From: Pseudomonas arcuscaelestis | GTDB taxonomy: Bacteria > Pseudomonadota > Gammaproteobacteria > Pseudomonadales > Pseudomonadaceae | DNA length: 64,000 bases | Direction of reading: 5' to 3' | Assembly: GCF_016881005.1 (NCBI RefSeq) | Contig: NZ_JACOPV010000018.1 | Coordinates: 1-64,000 of the forward strand | Part shown: in pieces, positions 1-7,477 of the stretch | Position numbering within the stretch: the stretch's first letter is position 1 | How the letters are laid out: every line of letters starts with the position of its first letter | The notes under the pieces: model-generated | The model's database searches: none | The model's input: only the letters and a program-made list of their open reading frames with translations | What the model was told of the DNA's origin: nothing | Translations under genes and position numbers: made by a program

Positions 1-191
1 CGGGATGGCTCGGTTCGCTCAGACGCCAAACGATCGCGATGCTTCGGAGGCGGTATCTCGTTCAATTTCGTAATTAGCACGCTCCGATTTTTTAACTGAC
101 TGTTGCACTTGCTCCTTGAGGCCGCCCATCCTACATACCATCTAATAGCCACGAATTAGGCTTCACTCTCTGATCGCAGGGAGTAAAGCCA

Positions 192-641
192 ATGGCTAGT
201 CACGGCTATATAACCATCACAGGTAAGACGCAAGGGCTTATTTCCGCCGGGTGCTCAAGTCAGGAGTCGATTGGCAACAAATGCCAAGCCGGGCATGCCG
301 ATGAAATAATGGTATTGGCAATGAATCATGGCATGACAAATGTCGGCAATATCAAACGCACCACACATGGTCCGATCGTTATCACCAAAAACATTGATAA
401 ATCATCACCGCTCTTGGCCCAGGCGTTGACCAATCGGGAAGCCATTGATTGCACGATCTGCTTCTATCGTACCTCAGCCTTTGGCACACAAGAGGAGTTT
501 TATACCATTAAGTTGGGCGGGGCGCAGGTCGCCGATTACTATGTTCGATCCTTTAAAGTTGCCGGAGGTGTATCTCTTACAATAGAGGGAATGGCGAATC
601 TACAAAGCGTCGACCAGATTCGAGAAGAGCTGATAAAATGA
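192..641 (+). CDS. Orphan Hcp-family type VI secretion tube/effector protein
   Basis: The 149-residue product starts MASHGYITITGKTQGLISAG, followed by CSSQESIGNK and, near residue 63, a VITKNIDKSSPLLAQAL stretch. These blocks are typical of Hcp proteins of the enterobacterial STY4072-like type. Hcp forms hexameric rings that stack into the inner tube of the type VI secretion system and carries effectors out of the cell. No sheath, baseplate or VgrG gene is visible, so this is an orphan copy. The similarity I recognise fades after about residue 118 (IKLGGAQVADYYVRSF). The last 30 residues do not look like the usual final beta strands of Hcp, and the protein is shorter than the usual 155-170 residues. 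The ATG is preceded by AGGGAG at about 178-183. The stop overlaps the next gene (ATGA). Base composition is more AT-rich than in the genes after 981, which suggests transfer. Family call fairly secure, function inferred. Confidence 0.75.
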   Translation: MASHGYITITGKTQGLISAGCSSQESIGNKCQAGHADEIMVLAMNHGMTNVGNIKRTTHGPIVITKNIDKSSPLLAQALTNREAIDCTICFYRTSAFGTQEEFYTIKLGGAQVADYYVRSFKVAGGVSLTIEGMANLQSVDQIREELIK

Positions 642-925
642 CGCTGTTTCTATATTTGTCTGCTCTTGTTTTAGGGTTGTGGTTGGGTCGATTTTTCAAA
701 ACTTATTTTACCGGTCCTGATTTAAGCAATGCAGGAGCGTGGTTCTGTATCTTGTTTAATATTTTTTTGGGTTCTATTCATTTTGGGCTCGTGCAAAATG
801 AAAGGTTTCTGTTTATTGGTGACGTCTCCAGTTGGGTGGATGAGTACCCCCTTGTTCTTTGGCCAGCGCTAATTGGTGTAGTTTTACACTCGACTTTTAT
901 GCCGGAGAAAACTACGCATTCGTAG
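638..925 (+). CDS. Small three-helix membrane protein coupled to the orphan hcp
   Basis: This 95-residue protein is not a family I recognise. Three hydrophobic segments are visible: residues about 2-20 (LFLYLSALVLGLWLGRF), 32-51 (GAWFCILFNIFLGSIHFGLV) and 70-88 (PLVLWPALIGVVLHSTF). An inner-membrane location is therefore likely. The start codon overlaps the stop of the hcp gene (ATGA), so the two are probably translationally coupled. The reading frame is AT-rich, with runs such as AATATTTTTTTGGG, unlike the GC-rich genes that follow. Small membrane proteins placed directly after a secreted effector often act as immunity proteins. That role is an inference from position only. It could equally be an unrelated passenger. 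Confidence 0.55.
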   Translation: MTLFLYLSALVLGLWLGRFFKTYFTGPDLSNAGAWFCILFNIFLGSIHFGLVQNERFLFIGDVSSWVDEYPLVLWPALIGVVLHSTFMPEKTTHS

Positions 926-940
926 AACGATTGACGGAAA

Positions 941-970
941 ATGCCTTGCTCGCTAACAAGAACAAGGCAT
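941..970. terminator. Possible hairpin between convergent genes
   Basis: ATGCCTTG at 941-948 pairs with CAAGGCAT at 963-970 around a 14-base loop. It sits between the small membrane-protein gene and the convergent hutF, where a terminator is expected. There is no clear T-tract on either side, so termination activity is uncertain. Confidence 0.35.
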
Positions 971-980
971 CTCCAACGCA

Positions 981-2345
981 TCAGCCCAACAACGTTCGTA
1001 GCACCTCGGTAAACGCCCGGGCGCTTTCTTCCTCGTGAGCATGACGCCCCTGACGCACCACCCACTGCCCATTGACCATCACATCGCGAACCTGACGATC
1101 CCCGCCGGCAAACAGCCAGCGGTTGAGGATGCCGTCTTCGCTGGCGGTTGCCAGGTAAGGATCGTTGCCGTCGAGCACCAACCAGTCTGCACGTTTGCCG
1201 ACAGCCAGTTCGCCAATCGGCTGGCCCAGCGCCTGGGCGCCGCCGCTCAGTGCTGCGTCGTAGAGGGTCCGTCCGACCATTGGCTGATCGCCGCGATAGA
1301 GTCGATTGCGCCGCTGATCACGCAGGCGCTGGCCGTACTCCAGCCAGCGCAGTTCTTCAACCACGCTCAGTGACACGTGGCTGTCGGAACCAATGCCCAA
1401 GCGACCGCCCTGCGCCAGATAATCCACAGCAGGGAATATGCCATCGCCGAGGTTGGCTTCGGTGGTCAGGCACAAGCCGGCAATCGCGCCGCTGCGGGCC
1501 ATGAGGGTAACTTCGTCGGCTTGTGCATGGGTGGCGTGGACCAGGCACCAGCGCTGGTCGACTTCGACGTTTTCATACAGCCATTGCAGCGGACGACGGC
1601 CACTCCAGGCCAGGCAGTCGTCGACTTCCTTTTGCTGTTCGGCAATGTGGATGTGTACCGGGCAGGTCTTGTCGCTGGCGGCCAGCACCTGGGCGATCTG
1701 CTCTGGGGTCACCGCGCGCAGCGAGTGGAAGCACAGCCCCAGCTGTTGCGCTGGTTGGCTGGCCAGTACAGGGCCGAGTTGCTGTTGCAGCTTGAGGTAT
1801 TGTTCGGTGCTATTGATGAAGCGGCGCTGGCCTTCGTTCGGGGCCTGGCCGCCAAAGCCGGAGTGGCTATACAGCACTGGTAGCAAGGTCAGGCCAATGC
1901 CGCTGGCACGCGCAGCGGCGCTTATGCGCAGGGACAGTTCAGCAGGGTCGGCGTAGGCCTGGCCCTGTGTGTCGTGATGTACATAATGGAATTCAGCAAC
2001 AGAAGTGTAACCAGCCTTGAGCATCTCGATGTAAAGCTGGCGGGCAATGACTTGCAGTTGTTCGGGGCTGATCTTGCCCACCAGGCGGTACATCAGTTCA
2101 CGCCAGGTCCAGAAACTGTCATTGGGGTTGCCGGCGACTTCGGCAAGCCCGGCCATGGCGCGCTGAAACGCGTGCGAGTGCAGGTTAGGCATGCCCGGCA
2201 ACAGCGGGCCTGCCAGACGCTCGGCACCCTCGGCCGAACCATTGGCCTGAACGCTTGAGAGCAGGCCATGGGCGTCGACCTCGATTCGGACATTTTCGGC
2301 CCAGCCCGTGGGGAGCAAAGCGCGCTCGGCGAAGAAGACGGACAT
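981..2345 (-). CDS. hutF: Formimidoylglutamate deiminase HutF
   Basis: HutF hydrolyses N-formimidoyl-L-glutamate to N-formyl-L-glutamate and ammonia. This is the fourth step of the five-step histidine pathway found in Pseudomonas. The 454-residue product is an amidohydrolase-fold enzyme of the family's usual length. Visible metal-site motifs are LHSHAF with H56 and H58, a CFHSLRA block near residue 206, HIHIAEQ near 232 and GSDSH near 320. It lies opposite hutC, and a HutC-type operator sits between the two starts at 2371-2388, so HutC probably controls both directions. Its product feeds HutG at 10119-10922. The gene faces the AT-rich hcp patch across a short gap. The assignment is secure because all other hut genes are adjacent. 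Confidence 0.95.
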   Translation of the reverse strand: MSVFFAERALLPTGWAENVRIEVDAHGLLSSVQANGSAEGAERLAGPLLPGMPNLHSHAFQRAMAGLAEVAGNPNDSFWTWRELMYRLVGKISPEQLQVIARQLYIEMLKAGYTSVAEFHYVHHDTQGQAYADPAELSLRISAAARASGIGLTLLPVLYSHSGFGGQAPNEGQRRFINSTEQYLKLQQQLGPVLASQPAQQLGLCFHSLRAVTPEQIAQVLAASDKTCPVHIHIAEQQKEVDDCLAWSGRRPLQWLYENVEVDQRWCLVHATHAQADEVTLMARSGAIAGLCLTTEANLGDGIFPAVDYLAQGGRLGIGSDSHVSLSVVEELRWLEYGQRLRDQRRNRLYRGDQPMVGRTLYDAALSGGAQALGQPIGELAVGKRADWLVLDGNDPYLATASEDGILNRWLFAGGDRQVRDVMVNGQWVVRQGRHAHEEESARAFTEVLRTLLG

Positions 2346-2370
2346 CGGCGCAACACCTCGTTGTGATTAT

Positions 2371-2388
2371 TTGTATATACATATACAG
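2371..2388. promoter_or_regulatory. Candidate HutC operator between hutF and hutC
   Basis: TTGTATATACATATACAG is a near-palindrome centred in the 108-base gap between the divergent hutF and hutC starts. It resembles the cleaner operator before hutU (3976-3989, CTTGTACATACAAG), sharing the TTGTA...TACA arms. HutC is a GntR repressor released by urocanate, so this site probably gives autoregulation and control of hutF. Confidence 0.65.
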
Positions 2389-2453
2389 ACGTTTGCCTGC
2401 TGGGTAAACTCCGGCAAGCTACCGTTCATTCAACCGAACAAAGGATATCTTCC

Positions 2454-3200
2454 GTGCCGACACCTCCTGTCTCCGCGCTGGTTGCCCAGATGGGCGAGGG
2501 GCCGGCGCCGCTGTATGCCCGGGTCAAGCAAATGATCGCCCAGCAGATCCAGAATGGCAGCTGGCCGCCGCACCACCGGGTGCCATCGGAAAGCGAACTG
2601 GTCAGCCAGTTGGGCTTCAGTCGCATGACCATCAATCGCGCCCTGCGAGAACTCACCGCCGAAGGGCTGTTGGTGCGTATGCAAGGGGTGGGCACCTTCG
2701 TGGCCGAGCCCAAAACTCGCTCTGCGCTGTTTGAAGTGAACAACATCGCCGACGAAATTGCTGCCCGTGGCCACCAGCATACGTGCCAAGTGATAACCCT
2801 CGCCGAAGAAGCCGCAGGTTCCGAGCGTGCCTTGGCCCTGGATATGCGCGAAGGGCAGCGGGTGTTTCATTCGCTGATCGTGCATTACGAAAACGGCATT
2901 GCGGTGCAAATCGAAGATCGCTTCGTCAATGCGCAGATTGCGCCTGATTATCTCAAGCAGGATTTCACCCGGCAGACACCCTATGCCTACCTGTCTCAGG
3001 TCGCGCCATTGACCGAGGGCGAGCATGTGGTCGAGGCGATATTAGCCGAGCCGGAAGAATGCCGGCTTCTGCACATTGAACAAGGCGAGCCGTGCTTGTT
3101 GATTCGCCGCCGCACCTGGTCGGGTCGCCAGCCAGTGACTGCCGCTCGTCTGATCCACCCAGGTTCCCGTCACCGTCTGGAAGGACGCTTTAGCAAATGA
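2454..3200 (+). CDS. hutC: Histidine utilization repressor HutC (GntR family)
   Basis: HutC represses hut transcription and is released by urocanate, the first pathway intermediate. The 248-residue protein has an N-terminal winged helix at about residues 18-85 (LYARVKQMIAQQI, then VPSESELVSQLGFSRMTINR, the GntR recognition helix). A UTRA effector-binding domain follows from about 95 to 240. The start is GTG at 2454. The stop overlaps hutD by four bases (ATGA), so the two genes are probably co-transcribed and coupled. Operator-like palindromes lie upstream at 2371-2388 and before hutU at 3976-3989. Length and context fit the family, so confidence is high. Confidence 0.95.
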   Translation: MPTPPVSALVAQMGEGPAPLYARVKQMIAQQIQNGSWPPHHRVPSESELVSQLGFSRMTINRALRELTAEGLLVRMQGVGTFVAEPKTRSALFEVNNIADEIAARGHQHTCQVITLAEEAAGSERALALDMREGQRVFHSLIVHYENGIAVQIEDRFVNAQIAPDYLKQDFTRQTPYAYLSQVAPLTEGEHVVEAILAEPEECRLLHIEQGEPCLLIRRRTWSGRQPVTAARLIHPGSRHRLEGRFSK

Positions 3201-3769
3201 GCCAGCTACAGGTTTTACGCGCCAAGGATTACCCCCGCATGCCGTGGAAGAACGGCGGCGGTAGCACCGAAGAGATCACCCGGGATGCGGGCGAAGGCCT
3301 GGAAGGTTTTGGCTGGCGGTTGTCGATTGCCGATATCGCCGAGTCCGGAGGATTTTCCAGCTTTGCCGGATACCAGCGCATTATCACTGTGCTCGAAGGG
3401 GAAGGCATGCGTCTGCAGGTTGATGGCCAGGCCACGCGGCCATTGTTGCCCTTCGATGCGTTTGCCTTTAGCGGCGAAAGCCAGGTGAGCTGCACGTTGC
3501 TTGGTAGCTCGATTCGCGACTTCAACCTGATCTACTCTGCGCAGCGTTACCGTGCGCGCCTGCAGTGGCTGGATGGCAGTCAGCGAGTGTTCAGCTCGGC
3601 TTCGACACTGCTGCTGTTCGCCGCCGCCTCGCAGGTGGAAGTGGCGCTGGCGGGGCAGGGCGATCACACGCTTGGGCGCTATGATTGCCTGCATCTGGAG
3701 GCCAACACCGATCTGCAGACCTTGAACGTCCAGGGGCGCTGCTGTCTGATCGAGCTTACCCCACACTGA
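3197..3769 (+). CDS. hutD: HutD family cupin-like protein
   Basis: This 190-residue protein has the HutD hallmarks: RMPWKNGGGSTEEI near the N-terminus, FGWRLSIADI and a GGFSSFAGYQRIITVLEG block, consistent with a bicupin fold. HutD proteins are widely conserved in Pseudomonas hut loci. In P. fluorescens they are reported to limit the upper level of hut expression, perhaps by binding formylglutamate. No catalytic role is established. The gene starts within the hutC stop (ATGA) and is probably translated together with it. The next gene, hutU, starts about 300 bases downstream behind its own promoter. Confidence 0.9.
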   Translation: MSQLQVLRAKDYPRMPWKNGGGSTEEITRDAGEGLEGFGWRLSIADIAESGGFSSFAGYQRIITVLEGEGMRLQVDGQATRPLLPFDAFAFSGESQVSCTLLGSSIRDFNLIYSAQRYRARLQWLDGSQRVFSSASTLLLFAAASQVEVALAGQGDHTLGRYDCLHLEANTDLQTLNVQGRCCLIELTPH

Positions 3770-3772
3770 GTG

Positions 3773-3811
3773 TGTTACGCCTCGGCCGAATAATTCGGCT
3801 GGGGCTGTTAC
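3773..3811 (+). promoter_or_regulatory. Pair of TGTTAC hexamers, candidate CbrB activator sites
   Basis: TGTTAC occurs at 3773-3778 and again at 3806-3811, 33 bases apart, about three helical turns. Both lie about 150-190 bases upstream of a sigma-54-type promoter, where enhancer-binding proteins usually bind. TGTTAC is the half-site described for CbrB, the activator known to drive hut genes in Pseudomonas. Between them, GCCGAATAATTCGGC forms a perfect palindrome that may be a weak hutD terminator. Binding is inferred from sequence only. Confidence 0.4.
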
Positions 3812-3954
3812 CCTATGACCCAAAGTGGTGCAACGCCACGGGTCGGCATCCGTTCACCGTCCATCTCCCCGAAACTTTTTTCATTGCGCCAAAGCCAAGC
3901 GCTGCGGGGCTCTGGCGCTAGCCTTTCAGCCTGGTAAACGACAGCGATGACGAG

Positions 3955-3970
3955 TTGGCATTTCAATTGC
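3955..3970 (+). promoter_or_regulatory. Sigma-54 (-24/-12) promoter of hutU
   Basis: TTGGCATTTCAATTGC contains GG at 3957-3958 and GC at 3969-3970, separated by exactly ten bases. It fits the sigma-54 pattern TGGCA-N6-TTGC. hutU transcription in P. fluorescens and P. putida is known to be sigma-54 dependent with CbrB and NtrC as activators. Transcription should start near 3982, inside the HutC operator just downstream. Confidence 0.8.
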
Positions 3971-3975
3971 CTATG

Positions 3976-3989
3976 CTTGTACATACAAG
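3976..3989. promoter_or_regulatory. HutC operator before hutU
   Basis: CTTGTACATACAAG is a palindrome except for its central CA. The same 14-mer, read from the other strand, is the HutC operator described for P. putida. It begins six bases after the -12 element of the sigma-54 promoter and covers the expected start site. A bound repressor would therefore block initiation. Confidence 0.8.
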
Positions 3990-4067
3990 TAAAGATGTGT
4001 TTGTATGAGCCCCATGACACACCCAATGCCTGGGTTGCTCTGGACTGATTGCTTAGGAGCCATTTCC

Positions 4068-5747
4068 GTGACCGACAACAATTTCAAAAAATTCCGTGAC
4101 GTCGAAATCCGCGCAGCACGCGGCAACACGCTCACCGCCAAAAGCTGGCTGACCGAAGCGCCCCTGCGCATGCTGATGAACAACCTTGACCCGGAAGTGG
4201 CCGAGAACCCGAAAGAGCTGGTGGTCTACGGTGGTATTGGCCGTGCCGCACGTAACTGGGAGTGCTACGACAAAATCGTCGAGAGCCTGACCCACCTTAA
4301 CGATGACGAAACCCTGCTGGTGCAGTCGGGCAAGCCGGTTGGCGTGTTCAAGACCCACAGCAACGCCCCACGCGTGCTGATCGCCAACTCCAACCTGGTG
4401 CCACACTGGGCCAACTGGGAACACTTCAACGAACTGGATGCCAAGGGCCTGGCCATGTACGGCCAGATGACAGCCGGCAGCTGGATCTACATCGGTAGCC
4501 AGGGCATCGTCCAGGGCACCTACGAAACTTTCGTCGAAGCCGGCCGCCAGCACTACAACGGCAGCCTCCAGGGCAAGTGGGTACTGACCGCGGGCCTCGG
4601 CGGCATGGGCGGCGCCCAGCCACTTGCCGCGACCCTCGCCGGCGCCTGCTCGCTGAACATCGAATGCCAGCAGAGCCGTATCGATTTCCGCCTCAGCAGC
4701 CGTTATGTCGACGAGCAAGCCAAGGACCTCGACGATGCCCTGGCGCGTATCGCCAAGTACACCGCCGAAGGCAAGGCCATCTCCATTGCCCTGCTGGGCA
4801 ACGCGGCAGAAATCCTGCCTGAACTGGTCAAGCGTGGCGTGCGCCCGGACATGGTCACCGACCAGACCAGCGCCCACGACCCGCTCAACGGCTACCTGCC
4901 AGCCGGCTGGACCTGGGAGCAGTACCGCGACCGCGCCCAGACCGAGCCAGCTGCCGTGGTCAAGGCTGCCAAACAGTCGATGGCCGTTCATGTCCAAGCC
5001 ATGCTCGCGTTCCAGAAGCAAGGCGTGCCGACCTTCGACTACGGCAACAACATTCGCCAGATGGCCAAGGAAGAAGGCGTCAGCAATGCCTTTGATTTCC
5101 CAGGCTTCGTACCGGCCTACATCCGTCCACTGTTCTGCCGGGGTATCGGTCCATTCCGCTGGGCCGCGCTGTCGGGCAACGCCGACGACATCTACAAGAC
5201 CGACGCCAAGGTCAAGGAACTGATCCCCGACGATGCCCACCTGCACAACTGGCTGGACATGGCCCGCGAGCGCATCAGCTTCCAGGGTCTGCCCGCGCGT
5301 ATCTGCTGGGTCGGCCTGGGCCTGCGCGCCAAGCTCGGCCTGGCGTTCAACGAAATGGTGCGCAGCGGCGAGCTGTCGGCGCCGATCGTCATCGGTCGCG
5401 ACCACCTGGATTCGGGTTCGGTGGCCAGCCCTAACCGCGAAACCGAAGCCATGCAGGACGGCTCCGATGCGGTCTCCGACTGGCCGCTGCTCAACGCCCT
5501 GCTCAACACCGCCAGTGGCGCCACTTGGGTTTCGCTGCACCACGGCGGTGGCGTGGGCATGGGCTTCTCCCAGCACTCGGGCATGGTCATTGTCTGCGAC
5601 GGTACCGACGAAGCGGCCGAGCGTATCGCCCGGGTCCTGCACAACGACCCGGCTACCGGTGTCATGCGTCACGCCGATGCCGGTTACCAGATCGCCATCG
5701 ACTGCGCCAAGGAACAAGGCTTGAACCTGCCGATGATCACCGGCTGA
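4068..5747 (+). CDS. hutU: Urocanate hydratase HutU
   Basis: HutU (urocanase) converts urocanate to 4-imidazolone-5-propionate using tightly bound NAD+ as an electrophile. The 559-residue product has the family length. It contains the NAD-binding glycine-rich block WVLTAGLGGMGGAQP, the QQSRIDFRL region and the catalytic-site segment with the conserved cysteine (RPLFCRGIGPFRWAALSG). I chose GTG at 4068 because AGGAG at 4055-4059 precedes it and the product then begins MTDNNFKKFRDVEIRAARG, as in P. putida. An in-frame upstream ATG at 4005 would add 21 residues without a convincing ribosome site. It is the first gene of the hutU-H-T-I-G unit, expressed from the sigma-54 promoter at 3955-3970 under HutC. 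Confidence 0.97.
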   Translation: MTDNNFKKFRDVEIRAARGNTLTAKSWLTEAPLRMLMNNLDPEVAENPKELVVYGGIGRAARNWECYDKIVESLTHLNDDETLLVQSGKPVGVFKTHSNAPRVLIANSNLVPHWANWEHFNELDAKGLAMYGQMTAGSWIYIGSQGIVQGTYETFVEAGRQHYNGSLQGKWVLTAGLGGMGGAQPLAATLAGACSLNIECQQSRIDFRLSSRYVDEQAKDLDDALARIAKYTAEGKAISIALLGNAAEILPELVKRGVRPDMVTDQTSAHDPLNGYLPAGWTWEQYRDRAQTEPAAVVKAAKQSMAVHVQAMLAFQKQGVPTFDYGNNIRQMAKEEGVSNAFDFPGFVPAYIRPLFCRGIGPFRWAALSGNADDIYKTDAKVKELIPDDAHLHNWLDMARERISFQGLPARICWVGLGLRAKLGLAFNEMVRSGELSAPIVIGRDHLDSGSVASPNRETEAMQDGSDAVSDWPLLNALLNTASGATWVSLHHGGGVGMGFSQHSGMVIVCDGTDEAAERIARVLHNDPATGVMRHADAGYQIAIDCAKEQGLNLPMITG

Positions 5748-5814
5748 TCTTCGGTAATTGGTTGATACTGATATCTATGCGGGCGAATACGCCTCACGAG
5801 TACGGAGCATTAAT

Positions 5815-7347
5815 GTGACTGAATTGACCCTCAAGCCTGGCAACCTGACCCTGGCTCAGCTGCGTGCGATCTACAAGCAGCCGGTGAAACTCAAGCTGGA
5901 CGCCAGCGCTGACCAGCAGATCGACGACAGCGTTGCCTGCGTTGAGCAGATTCTGGCGGAAAACCGTACCGCCTATGGCATCAATACCGGCTTTGGCCTG
6001 CTGGCGTCGACCCGTATTGCCAGCCACGATCTGGAAAACCTGCAGCGCTCGCTGGTGCTGTCACACGCGGCAGGCGTTGGCCAGCCAATCGACGATGCCT
6101 TGGTACGCCTGATCATGGTACTCAAGGTCAACAGCCTGAGCCGTGGCTTCTCCGGCATTCGCCGCAAAGTCATCAATGCGCTGATTGCCCTGATCAACGC
6201 CGAGGTCTATCCGCACATCCCGCTCAAAGGATCGGTAGGCGCCTCGGGTGACCTGGCGCCGCTGGCTCATATGTCGTTGGTGCTGCTTGGTGAAGGTAAG
6301 GCCCGTCACAACGGTCAATGGCTGTCGGCCACAGAGGCGCTGGCCGTAGCCGGTCTTGAACCGCTGACCCTGGCCGCCAAGGAAGGTCTGGCACTGCTCA
6401 ACGGTACCCAGGCATCCACTGCTTACGCCTTGCGCGGTCTGTTTGAAGGTGAAGACTTGTTTGCCGCTGCGACGTCGATTGGTGCGCTGACTGTTGAAGC
6501 TGTCCTTGGCTCACGCTCGCCATTTGATGCGCGTATCCACGAAGCCCGTGGCCAACGTGGCCAGATCGACTCGGCTGCCTGCTACCGTGACCTGCTGGGG
6601 GATGGCAGTGAGGTTTCGGCGTCCCACCAGAACTGTGGCAAGGTCCAGGATCCGTACTCGCTGCGCTGCCAGCCGCAAGTCATGGGCGCCTGCCTGACTC
6701 AATTGCGCCAGGCCGCCGAGGTACTGGTCATCGAAGCTAACGCAGTCTCCGACAACCCGTTGGTATTCGCCAAAGAAGGCGATGTGATCTCTGGTGGCAA
6801 CTTCCACGCCGAGCCGGTCGCCATGGCGGCGGACAACATGGCGCTGGCGATTGCCGAAATCGGTTCGCTGAGTGAGCGTCGTATCTCGTTGATGATGGAC
6901 AAGCACATGTCGCAACTGCCGCCATTTCTGGTGGCCAATGGTGGGGTTAACTCCGGCTTCATGATCGCGCAGGTAACCGCTGCCGCCCTGGCCAGCGAGA
7001 ACAAGGCTTTGGCTCACCCGCACAGCGTCGACAGCCTGCCGACTTCGGCCAACCAGGAAGATCACGTGTCGATGGCGCCGGCGGCTGGCAAGCGTCTGTG
7101 GGAAATGGCTGAGAACACCCGTGGTGTACTTGCAGTTGAGTGGCTAGCTGCCGCGCAAGGCCTGGACCTGCGCGAAGGCCTGAAAACTTCGCCGAAGCTG
7201 GAGCAGGCCCGCCAGGCCCTGCGCGGCAAAGTTGCTTTCTACGAGAAAGACCGCTTCTTCGCCCCGGACATCGAGGCCGCTATTGCCCTCCTGGCCGAAG
7301 GCTCCCTCACCGGTCTGCTGCCGGCCAAGGTCCTGCCTAGTCTGTAA
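5815..7347 (+). CDS. hutH: Histidine ammonia-lyase HutH
   Basis: HutH removes ammonia from L-histidine to give trans-urocanate, the committed step of the pathway. The 510-residue product carries the GSVGASGDLAPL motif near residues 139-150. Its Ala143-Ser144-Gly145 cyclise into the MIO electrophile. Other family blocks are TAYGINTGFGLLAS, RGQRGQIDSAACYRDLL and the QDPYSLRCQPQVMG region. GTG at 5815 is chosen because GGAG lies at 5804-5807 and the sequence MTELTLKPG matches the P. putida start. A frame open from 5758 has no such support. A small G+C-rich hairpin and a REP element follow the stop before hutT. Confidence 0.97.
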   Translation: MTELTLKPGNLTLAQLRAIYKQPVKLKLDASADQQIDDSVACVEQILAENRTAYGINTGFGLLASTRIASHDLENLQRSLVLSHAAGVGQPIDDALVRLIMVLKVNSLSRGFSGIRRKVINALIALINAEVYPHIPLKGSVGASGDLAPLAHMSLVLLGEGKARHNGQWLSATEALAVAGLEPLTLAAKEGLALLNGTQASTAYALRGLFEGEDLFAAATSIGALTVEAVLGSRSPFDARIHEARGQRGQIDSAACYRDLLGDGSEVSASHQNCGKVQDPYSLRCQPQVMGACLTQLRQAAEVLVIEANAVSDNPLVFAKEGDVISGGNFHAEPVAMAADNMALAIAEIGSLSERRISLMMDKHMSQLPPFLVANGGVNSGFMIAQVTAAALASENKALAHPHSVDSLPTSANQEDHVSMAPAAGKRLWEMAENTRGVLAVEWLAAAQGLDLREGLKTSPKLEQARQALRGKVAFYEKDRFFAPDIEAAIALLAEGSLTGLLPAKVLPSL

Positions 7348-7356
7348 ATCCTTTTG

Positions 7357-7373
7357 GGGCCGCATGGCGGCCC
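7357..7373. terminator. Hairpin after hutH
   Basis: GGGCCGC-ATG-GCGGCCC forms a 7-base-pair stem ten bases after the hutH stop. No T-tract follows, so it more likely stabilises the 3' end of the upstream message or attenuates than fully terminates. The hut genes downstream depend on read-through or on another promoter. Confidence 0.45.
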
Positions 7374-7374
7374 A

Positions 7375-7424
7375 TCGAAGGGCAAGCCCGCTCCTGCAGT
7401 GGGAGTGGACTTGCCCCGCGATGG
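7375..7424. repeat. REP-type element between hutH and hutT
   Basis: Arms GGCAAGCCCGCTCC and GGGAGTGGACTTGCC are inverted around a short centre and flanked by TCG and CGCGATGG. This is the Pseudomonas REP pattern (GCGGGCAAGCCCGCTCC). It lies in the gap inside the hut operon. Confidence 0.75.
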
Positions 7425-7457
7425 TTGATGGAACAGCCCAATCATTCTCACGACCAG

Positions 7458-7468
7458 AACAAAAATAA
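7458..7468 (+). promoter_or_regulatory. Candidate Crc/Hfq catabolite-repression site before hutT
   Basis: AACAAAAATAA matches the AANAANAA pattern bound by Hfq with Crc. It lies just before the GGACG ribosome site and ten bases before the hutT start at 7478. This is the position from which Crc/Hfq normally blocks translation. The call rests on the pattern and on the known catabolite repression of hut. Confidence 0.45.
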
Positions 7469-7477
7469 GGACGTGAC

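Noticed and set aside
1..191. A possible gene fragment or RNA before hcp.
   Set aside because: No open frame with family similarity, no tRNA-like fold or attachment-site repeat could be supported in these 191 bases.
4053..5717. A 554-codon open frame antisense to hutU.
   Set aside because: It mirrors GC-rich codon bias of hutU, has no recognisable domain or ribosome site, and hutU is certain.
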